The position numbers and the translations under genes are program-made. 64,000 bases of DNA from Variovorax sp. KBW07 (GTDB lineage Bacteria > Pseudomonadota > Gammaproteobacteria > Burkholderiales > Burkholderiaceae_C), in assembly GCF_003852515.1 (NCBI RefSeq), contig NZ_QAJK01000044.1, positions 1 to 64,000 of the forward strand, written 5' to 3'. Within the stretch, counting starts at the first letter, position 1. Each line of letters opens with the position of its first letter. Below the pieces are notes generated by a model. That model searched no databases, was not told the origin of the DNA, and worked only from the letters and a program-made list of their open reading frames with translations. This document shows positions 43,331 to 48,647 of the stretch, piece after piece.

Positions 43331-43534
43331 TCAGGAGAAGGGGACGTTTCCTGGAGCTGTTATCGGCAATAACCAGTCCACCGCCGCCTCATCGGGTGGC
43401 ATCGCTCTCAGGCGTTCGTCGCGCCGTAGATCGCGCGCGAGGTCCTCCAGCTCCAAGGGATCGATGGTGTGCCACTGCTGCTGTAATCGGTGCGCGCAGG
43501 CGGCGATCCAGAGGGTGGCGGGCATAGTGTCCAT
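43331..43534 (-). CDS. small hypothetical protein divergent from LexA box 2
   Basis: 67 residues: helical, with a Trp/Leu-rich core (ATLWIAACAHRLQQQWHTID, LELEDLARDLRRDERLRAM, AAVDWLLP). Its ATG lies 11 bases from the LexA box at 43546-43565, so it may be SOS-controlled. The start region (CCCATGGACACTATG) resembles the minus strand beside LexA box 1 (CCCATGGAACACATG). No family recognised. Confidence 0.6.
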   Translation of the reverse strand: MDTMPATLWIAACAHRLQQQWHTIDPLELEDLARDLRRDERLRAMPPDEAAVDWLLPITAPGNVPFS

Positions 43535-43545
43535 GGGTCAAATAG

Positions 43546-43565
43546 TACTGTATATTCATACAGTG
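43546..43565. promoter_or_regulatory. LexA box (SOS operator) 2
   Basis: TACTGTATATTCATACAGTG carries the full CTGT-N8-ACAG core and differs from the perfect E. coli-type box at few positions. It lies between the divergent genes at 43534 and 43563, and SRAP follows in the rightward operon. Confidence 0.88.
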
Positions 43566-44084
43566 TCAAACCTGATTCTGTACGAGGTATTCCGCACCCG
43601 ATTCGAAGGCGGCAAACTGCCCTCGGCAGAGGCAGTGAGACACACGCGCGCGGTCGGTGATCTGGTCTACATCGAGCGGGTTCCAGGGCCCAAGCCGGGG
43701 CGCGGTGTCTGGGCGGCCATGCTGCTGCGCGGCGACCGAGAGACTTACATCATTCCGGTACTGGACCGTGCCCATCTTCGCCAGATCGACGGCGGCATCC
43801 TCATCAGCGGCATTGAGGTCGTGCCGCGTGGTCGGGGCATGAAGAACATCCGTTCCGACAACTATCCGCAGACCTGGTGGTGCCGCCCTGTGGCAATTTC
43901 GAACAGCGGCTTCGAGCCCGACGACTTGCCCAGACCGTCGCCCGCTGAATCCCGCCGGCAAGCAATGGAATTCGAGCACTCGGCCGAAGCGGAGCGCATC
44001 GCGGAGGTGATCAACCGCCGCCCCATGCGCCGAGTGCCCTACGACCCGGCCACGGCCGCGGGCAACAGCCCGGGCTATTTTTGA
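43563..44084 (+). CDS. hypothetical protein upstream of SRAP, SOS-controlled
   Basis: 173 residues from GTG 43563, which overlaps the LexA box end. An in-frame ATG at 43533 would place the whole box inside the gene, so I prefer GTG, though no ribosome-binding site is visible. Beta-rich N-terminal part (ILYEVFRTRFEGGKLPSAEAV, GDLVYIERVPGPKPGRGVWA) and a charged C-terminal helix. No family recognised. SRAP starts 21 bases downstream, so both are likely one operon. Confidence 0.7.
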   Translation: MSNLILYEVFRTRFEGGKLPSAEAVRHTRAVGDLVYIERVPGPKPGRGVWAAMLLRGDRETYIIPVLDRAHLRQIDGGILISGIEVVPRGRGMKNIRSDNYPQTWWCRPVAISNSGFEPDDLPRPSPAESRRQAMEFEHSAEAERIAEVINRRPMRRVPYDPATAAGNSPGYF

Positions 44085-44105
44085 AGCCCTGCCCGATCCT
44101 TCGCC

Positions 44106-44828
44106 ATGTGCAGCAACTACGAGACCGTCACCCGCGCTGACCGTCTGCTGTCGTTCTTCGGCGTGGTGCGCGAGGGCGACGAGAAGCCGCTCATCGCCTT
44201 CCCGCTCAACATGGCGCCGTTCATCCGGCTGGCCGAGGATGGTAGTGGGCACCGCCGAGTTGACGAGGGCGCCTTCGGGCTGGTGCCAGGCTTCGCGAAG
44301 GAGCTTGTCTACGGCAAGAGCAAATACAACGCGCGCTCCGAGACCGTCCATAGCAAGCCGAGCTACCGCAGCGCGTGGCGGATGGGCCAGCGGTGCGTAA
44401 TTCCGGCCGAGGGCATCTATGAACCCTACTACGAGACGGAAGAGAGCACGCCTGTGCGCTGGCGCATCCAGCAGCCGGGCGAGGTGCCGATGGGAATCGC
44501 GGGCATCTGGGAAAAGTGGATCGGCCCTGATGGGCGCGAGGTCTTCAGTTTCTCCATGCTTACGGTGAACGCCGAAGGCCATCCGATGATGTCGCGGTTC
44601 CACAAGCCGAGCGACGAGAAGCGCATGGTGGTGATCCTTGACCCCGAGGAATACGACGAGTGGCTGTCGTGCCCTGTGCACGCGGCGCCGAAGTTTTTCA
44701 GGCAGTGGATGGGACAGCTGGACGCATACCCAGCACCGTTGGCACCGCGCCCAAAGAAGGAGAAGCCCCCGCGCGTGCCCAAGGCCCCCAAGCCGAAGCC
44801 GGACACCGGGCAGTTCGACCTCTTCTAG
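44106..44828 (+). CDS. SOS-response-associated peptidase (SRAP/YedK/HMCES family)
   Basis: 240 residues. Binds abasic sites in single-stranded DNA through a thiazolidine link to Cys2 after removal of Met1. Cys2, the NARSET motif (Asn75) and CVIPAEGIYEP (Glu102) are all present, with a catalytic-region His near 166. The C-terminal ~40 residues are Pro/Lys-rich and end in a GQFDLF tail, reminiscent of beta-clamp-binding peptides (QxxDLF type). SOS control through LexA box 2 fits the family's known link to DNA damage. Confidence 0.93.
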   Translation: MCSNYETVTRADRLLSFFGVVREGDEKPLIAFPLNMAPFIRLAEDGSGHRRVDEGAFGLVPGFAKELVYGKSKYNARSETVHSKPSYRSAWRMGQRCVIPAEGIYEPYYETEESTPVRWRIQQPGEVPMGIAGIWEKWIGPDGREVFSFSMLTVNAEGHPMMSRFHKPSDEKRMVVILDPEEYDEWLSCPVHAAPKFFRQWMGQLDAYPAPLAPRPKKEKPPRVPKAPKPKPDTGQFDLF

Positions 44829-45138
44829 ACCCGCAGCTACGAATGCGCAATGACGACCCGTCCCCGCATCTGCCTTGCCTGCCCTGACGTGATCCGCACC
44901 GATGCTGCGGATCACTTTCGGCTGCTCGTGGCCGCATGCGACGTCATGACCTTGCTCGCGTCTTATCACCGGGCGGTTTGCGACCGACGCACTGATCGAA
45001 TAAAATCCACCTACCGTGTCCCAGACAGGTAGTGTTCGCCAGGTTGTGCAGAGTCAATGACGGTCGAAAGGCCGCCAAGTACGAGAGGTGGCAATCGGTC
45101 CCACCCCCTCCTGGAAGACCCATCAAAGCCCCGTTGCC
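44829..45138. other. gene-free stretch at the left prophage boundary
   Basis: A 60-codon frame at 44850-45032 has no family features. An imperfect palindrome, CTACCGTGTC/GACAGGTAG, is at about 45011-45032, preceded by AT-rich AATAAAAT, which could be a rightward promoter. A terminator-like hairpin closes the region. The prophage left attachment site is probably near here but could not be identified without its partner. Confidence 0.4.
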
Positions 45139-45156
45139 TCAACGCTCCGGGGCTTT
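45125..45156. terminator. terminator at the end of the prophage late operon
   Basis: Arms AAAGCCCCG (45125-45133) and CGGGGCTTT (45148-45156), with the stop codon of the last late gene (45139-45141) in the loop. A-rich/T-rich flanks make it usable on both strands. Confidence 0.6.
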
Positions 45157-46014
45157 GTTGTTTCTGCCTCTGATGCCTTCGGGGATCACGCTGCGCAGTT
45201 CGTAGCCGTCGTCTACCTGCTTGAGCGGGACGCGCGCATCGTAGGGCCGGCCTGTCACCGGGTCGCGCATCCCAGAGTTCAACAGCGACGGGTTCTGCGC
45301 GCCCTTCGACACGTTCAGGTCTGGCCGCGCACGCGATGCCATTGCCTGCTCTGCATACTTCGCCACCTCGGCCGGTGTGAAGCCCTGGCCAGCCAAGCGG
45401 CGCTCGATCAGGTGCCGCAGAGCCTCATCGGTCATGAACACGTCGCGCGACGCCGCCTCACTCCCAAACAGCCTATCGAGCCCCTTGCCCTGCCCTTCGG
45501 TCACATCGCCCAGGGGATAGCGGCCGCTGCCCTGCTCGGCCTCCAGATCCGCCTGCAGTCGCGCTTTGCCTTCGGGTTTCATGGGCCCGCCGCGCACCAT
45601 CTTCGGCGAGCCGACCGCACCAGGATTCAGCAACCGAAGGAACGGCTCGGCTTCAAGGATCGGAAGCGCCTGCGCGAGCCGGTTCCCTGCGAACGGCGCG
45701 GTGAAGGTGGCCAGCCCTTCGGCCAGGTGGTTCCGATTCGGGGTCACCCATCCGCCATCCTGCAATTTTTGACCGATCCACTCCGAGCCGCCCACCGGCC
45801 GCTCGATGGGCGTGGGCAATTCGCTCGCCGGCCACAGCCCAAGCCGCTCACCGAGCAGGCCACCGGTCATGATGCCCGCATTCACTACACCCGCCGATGC
45901 ATCGACCGGGGCGCCGAGCAGCCCGGCGAACACACCGCGGTTCCCCACGTCGGCCAGCCCGCGAACGGTGCTGCGCTGAAAGTCATCATCTGCAAGCGCT
46001 TGAAGCAGTCCCAT
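45139..46014 (-). CDS. phage protein: internal-virion-like N-terminus with possible PBECR-type nuclease domain
   Basis: 291 residues. The N-terminal ~60 residues (VRGLADVGNRGVFAGLLGAP, VDASAGVVNAG) resemble the GLAEVGNTV segment of the 889-residue internal virion protein. The C-terminal half (DVFMTDEALRHLIERRLAGQ, then GAQNPSLLNSGMRDP, VPLKQVDDGYELRSVIPEG) looks like phage-encoded nucleases of the PBECR (barnase/EndoU/colicin/RelE-like) group. It could be an ejected toxin or host-takeover factor. Domain identity is a guess from pattern only. Its ATG overlaps the Rz1 stop (TGATG). Confidence 0.55.
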   Translation of the reverse strand: MGLLQALADDDFQRSTVRGLADVGNRGVFAGLLGAPVDASAGVVNAGIMTGGLLGERLGLWPASELPTPIERPVGGSEWIGQKLQDGGWVTPNRNHLAEGLATFTAPFAGNRLAQALPILEAEPFLRLLNPGAVGSPKMVRGGPMKPEGKARLQADLEAEQGSGRYPLGDVTEGQGKGLDRLFGSEAASRDVFMTDEALRHLIERRLAGQGFTPAEVAKYAEQAMASRARPDLNVSKGAQNPSLLNSGMRDPVTGRPYDARVPLKQVDDGYELRSVIPEGIRGRNNKAPER

Positions 46015-46313
46015 CAGTTCTTCCTGTGTTCAATGTTCGGTTGCGTCGGCGTGCCGCTGGCAGATGGTGCCGGCGGCGTGGGCACCGTCAGCGAACTTTC
46101 CCAGCTCGACAAGAGCCGATCCACTCCCGCCGAGCAGGTTGGCGAGCAGATCGAGGGCGGCTTCGGCTGGCGGGCTTCCACCGGCAGCGCCGGCCTCTGC
46201 GCTGGCTGCACGGACGGCGGCGCGGAAGGCAGTGAGCTGCGCGAGCACCCGGCGCTCACGAGCCCCAGCCCGATCAGCATCAGCGCGGGCAGCCGCAATT
46301 TGTTGTTGGCCAT
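46014..46313 (-). CDS. Rz1: outer-membrane spanin lipoprotein Rz1
   Basis: 99 residues, Pro/Ser-rich after a lipobox SAGC (MLIGLGLVSAGC). It is nested in another frame inside the Rz gene and runs 16 bases past its end, the classical Rz/Rz1 arrangement. Together with Rz it fuses inner and outer membranes in the last step of lysis. Confidence 0.86.
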   Translation of the reverse strand: MANNKLRLPALMLIGLGLVSAGCSRSSLPSAPPSVQPAQRPALPVEARQPKPPSICSPTCSAGVDRLLSSWESSLTVPTPPAPSASGTPTQPNIEHRKN

Positions 46314-46551
46314 CTTGAATCACTCCATCGACGCGAGCGCGCCAGGTCTGTTCTTGGGTGCGCTGCGCGCGCTCGGCCAAGCGGCCGGACTCGGCCACAG
46401 TGCCGCGGTACTCAGCCAGCTCCTGCCGGGCCTTGGCCGCATCGGCGCGCGCACTGGCGCCGCGTGTGCGCTCGACACCTGCCGTCAGCAGTGCAGCGGC
46501 CAAGCCGAGGCACAGGGCCCAGAGCATCGGGGTGCGAAAGTCGGGCAGCAT
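46030..46551 (-). CDS. Rz: inner-membrane spanin Rz (DUF2514 type)
   Basis: 173 residues. One N-terminal membrane anchor (MLWALCLGLAAALLTAGV), then a long periplasmic coiled-coil rich in Ala/Arg/Glu. ATG 46551 overlaps the endolysin stop (TGATG). Encloses the Rz1 start. Confidence 0.85.
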   Translation of the reverse strand: MLPDFRTPMLWALCLGLAAALLTAGVERTRGASARADAAKARQELAEYRGTVAESGRLAERAQRTQEQTWRARVDGVIQDGQQQIAAARADADRAGARERRVLAQLTAFRAAVRAASAEAGAAGGSPPAEAALDLLANLLGGSGSALVELGKFADGAHAAGTICQRHADATEH

Positions 46552-47066
46552 CACCCCACCTCCGCCAGCGTCAGGCACCAGTTCGCCTCGTACTGGCGCC
46601 GTTTCTGCAAGCCGCGCACGAACACGCCACCTGCGAAACTCCACACCGGCCGCCCATCCGGCCCGCGCGCGAGCGCCCGGCACGCGGCCTCGCGGTCACC
46701 GGTGCGCAGCAGCCGCGCGGCTCGCGACTCGCACGCGCCCTGCTTGCCGACGTTCACAGCGAAGAGCGTGAAGGCGTCGAAGCTGTTCTGGTCGAACTTA
46801 TCGGCCGGGATGCAGGCCAGCACCGCGCGGCCGTATTCGGTGGCGGTCTGCTGGTCGATGGCGTCGCACTGGGCCTGCGTCAGCCGCTCGCCCACCGGCC
46901 GCGGCGGTTGCGTGCGCCCGCTGCAGTAGGTCGGCAGGCCGCCGGCGAGCTTGTCGGCATAGACGACCAGGCGCTGATCTTCCCAGCGGTGCATGGCGCC
47001 CAGCAGCGCAGCACCACCCAGCACCAGCGGCGCTGCCACTTTGACCGCCAGCTGCGCGCGGCTCAC
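46551..47066 (-). CDS. SAR-type phage endolysin (lysozyme, GH24)
   Basis: 171 residues from GTG 47066. The N-terminus has a weakly hydrophobic Ala/Gly-rich segment (VAAPLVLGGAALLGAM), the mark of a signal-arrest-release anchor. Catalytic-site residues Glu29 (HRWED), Asp38 and Thr46 (YADKLAGGLPTYCSGRT) follow, as in P21-like lysozymes. Further cysteines (C64-region QAQCDAI, LACIP, GACES, AACRAL) may regulate release. Overlaps the holin gene as GTGA. Confidence 0.88.
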   Translation of the reverse strand: MSRAQLAVKVAAPLVLGGAALLGAMHRWEDQRLVVYADKLAGGLPTYCSGRTQPPRPVGERLTQAQCDAIDQQTATEYGRAVLACIPADKFDQNSFDAFTLFAVNVGKQGACESRAARLLRTGDREAACRALARGPDGRPVWSFAGGVFVRGLQKRRQYEANWCLTLAEVG

Positions 47067-47296
47067 GACAAACCTCCCGGCTTGGTCAGGCCCTTGCGCT
47101 CCGCCCATTCCTTGATGCGCTGGCCCCATTCGGATTCCTCACGCCACCACTTGCGCACGAGGTACATGATCTGCAGCACCACCAGCACACCGGTCAGAAA
47201 GCCGGTCCAGCTGATGTCCGAGTACCAGGCGATACCTCCAGCGGGCGCGGTGCGCACCACGAGTTCGGTAGCGATGTCTTTGATTTCCTGCTTCAT
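47063..47296 (-). CDS. phage holin
   Basis: 77 residues with one clear hydrophobic helix (about residues 28-48, WTGFLTGVLVVLQIMYLVRKWW) and a weaker first segment, then a charged C-terminal tail. Position directly before the endolysin supports holin function. Overlaps the upstream gene as ATGA. Confidence 0.75.
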   Translation of the reverse strand: MKQEIKDIATELVVRTAPAGGIAWYSDISWTGFLTGVLVVLQIMYLVRKWWREESEWGQRIKEWAERKGLTKPGGLS

Positions 47297-47643
47297 GCAA
47301 TCCCCTTCTTCAGTTGCTCCATCAGGTTTTGTGCGGCTTCAAGGTGGGCACGCAGGGAGCGTTCGAGTAGCTCCTGTGTCACCGGCGGCGCGTCAGGTTC
47401 CGGCACCTGCACCGCTTCGGGCTCAGGCTCCGGCGGTGGCGGCGGTGGCAGCTGCCGGACCTCCCAGGCGTCCTTTTCCGGCACGTAGTGCGGAAGCTCC
47501 GTTCGGCTGTCCCAGCCGCTGGGCGGCGGCACCTTCGTTGCCCATGCGGGCACGATCACCATGCCGGGCCGCACCTGGCAGAAATCAACAGGGCTGTTCC
47601 CGACATAGGCCAGGGTCGCGGGGTCGTAGTGAAAGACGTACAT
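47293..47643 (-). CDS. phage tail-fibre-associated small protein
   Basis: 116 residues. N-terminus YVFHYDPATLAYVGNSPVDF looks like phage proteins placed next to collar/tail-fibre genes, often assembly helpers. A poly-Pro/Glu stretch (about residues 70-90) links to a helical tail (QELLERSLRAHLEAAQNLMEQLKK). Starts eight bases after the collar-fibre gene. Confidence 0.6.
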   Translation of the reverse strand: MYVFHYDPATLAYVGNSPVDFCQVRPGMVIVPAWATKVPPPSGWDSRTELPHYVPEKDAWEVRQLPPPPPPEPEPEAVQVPEPDAPPVTQELLERSLRAHLEAAQNLMEQLKKGIA

Positions 47644-47651
47644 GGCCGGCC

Positions 47652-48419
47652 TCAGAACTTGATGAACATCGGGTATGCGAGGTTTCGGGGGTGGCCCTCC
47701 GTGCCTTGCGACTGGATCGAGATTCCTGACGCCGCGGGCAGCAACCCGGTCACGTTCAGAAATGCGCTGACACTGTGTGAATGGCTGCCTCCGGGGGCCG
47801 TGACAGTTCCGGTCGGCGCGTAGACGATGAAGCCGCCAGCAGTGGCGCCGGCCCCCGAGTTCGCCCAACCCGAATAGCCGTGCGTGTGGTCGGCAACAGT
47901 AGAGGTGGCCCCGCTATGAACGTGCCCGGGGTCGTTGTGGTTGTGCGTAGGGTCGGTGACTGCGTGAATGTGTGGCGCGTTGGCCTGATCCTGATAGGTG
48001 CCGACGACGCGGGCAGCGTCCAGGCCGCGCGACTCGTCGAGCCCCCGCACGAACACGCCGCGCGTGTCGGGAATGCGGAATGTCGTCAGGCCATCGCCGA
48101 CCGAGAACCGCCCGGAGCTCGTGGCCGTCCAGTCGGCCTCCGACACCAGACCCTGCGCAGACGCATAGGCGAACAGCGCCGGGTAGGAGGCGCGAGGCAG
48201 CAGCGCGCCATTGCCCTTGATCCATCCGGGGGCGCTTGTTCCGCCGATGAAGGGCACGCACATGCCAACCGGGATGCCGCCGCCGTCGCGCAGCTGCGCA
48301 ATGAAGGCGCCGTGATAGCGCAGCTGGTCGTCGAGCGTGGAAGGTGGATCGACCGACCCGTCTGGGCCGTTCAGCGCCTGATTCGTCGAGAGCGCGTTGA
48401 TGTCGGTGATGACTGCCAT
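47652..48419 (-). CDS. phage tail-collar-domain fibre protein
   Basis: 255 residues. GGIPVGMCVPFIGGTSAPGW, then RFSVGDGLTTFRIPDTRGVF is the Phage_Collar signature. A His-rich segment (TDPTHNHNDPGHVHSG, HTHGYSG, GSHSHS) follows, as in long-tail-fibre tips that bind metal ions, and the C-terminal LAYPMFIKF is typical. Likely a host-recognition fibre. Confidence 0.88.
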   Translation of the reverse strand: MAVITDINALSTNQALNGPDGSVDPPSTLDDQLRYHGAFIAQLRDGGGIPVGMCVPFIGGTSAPGWIKGNGALLPRASYPALFAYASAQGLVSEADWTATSSGRFSVGDGLTTFRIPDTRGVFVRGLDESRGLDAARVVGTYQDQANAPHIHAVTDPTHNHNDPGHVHSGATSTVADHTHGYSGWANSGAGATAGGFIVYAPTGTVTAPGGSHSHSVSAFLNVTGLLPAASGISIQSQGTEGHPRNLAYPMFIKF

Positions 48420-48435
48420 ATGGCCTCCAGAAACG

Positions 48436-48458
48436 AGAAAACCCGCCGAAGCGGGTTT
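48436..48458 (-). terminator. intrinsic terminator inside the late operon
   Basis: Arms AAACCCGC (48439-48446) and GCGGGTTT (48451-48458) with loop CGAA; on the minus strand the stem is followed by TTTT. It lies between the internal-virion gene and the collar-fibre gene, so downstream lysis genes need read-through or their own promoter. Confidence 0.72.
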
Positions 48459-48488
48459 GAGGGAATGGAAAACAGGGGGTCTTAAAAT
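48457..48488 (+). promoter_or_regulatory. possible rightward promoter of a moron gene
   Basis: TTGAGG (48457-48462), then after 17-20 bases TCTTAAAAT (48480-48488), which includes TAAAAT. The expected transcription start is almost at the ATG at 48495, so the message would be leaderless or nearly so. No good ribosome-binding site is present. Confidence 0.35.
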
Positions 48489-48494
48489 GCGCCG

Positions 48495-48647
48495 ATGGAA
48501 GGCTTTAGCCCATACACCCAATACCTGATCTGGAAAGCGATCGGACTGTGTGTGCTCGTGGGTTTTGTGAGCTTCTTCTATCGGCTGATCACCGGCCGCT
48601 CAATAACACAGGCGCGGCGCGGTAAAGAAGAGGACCAAGACCGGTAG
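48495..48647 (+). CDS. small membrane protein, moron on the opposite strand
   Basis: 50 residues. One transmembrane helix (about residues 11-30, LIWKAIGLCVLVGFVSFFYR) followed by a positively charged, hydrophilic tail (RRGKEEDQDR). The only rightward gene in the late operon; its 3' end overlaps that of the internal-virion gene by 59 bases. Such morons are often expressed in lysogens and can block superinfection, but nothing proves this here. Confidence 0.5.
   Translation: MEGFSPYTQYLIWKAIGLCVLVGFVSFFYRLITGRSITQARRGKEEDQDR

Noticed and set aside
44850-45032. 60-codon frame after SRAP
   Set aside because: No ribosome-binding site, no recognisable fold; overlaps AT-rich promoter-like sequence.
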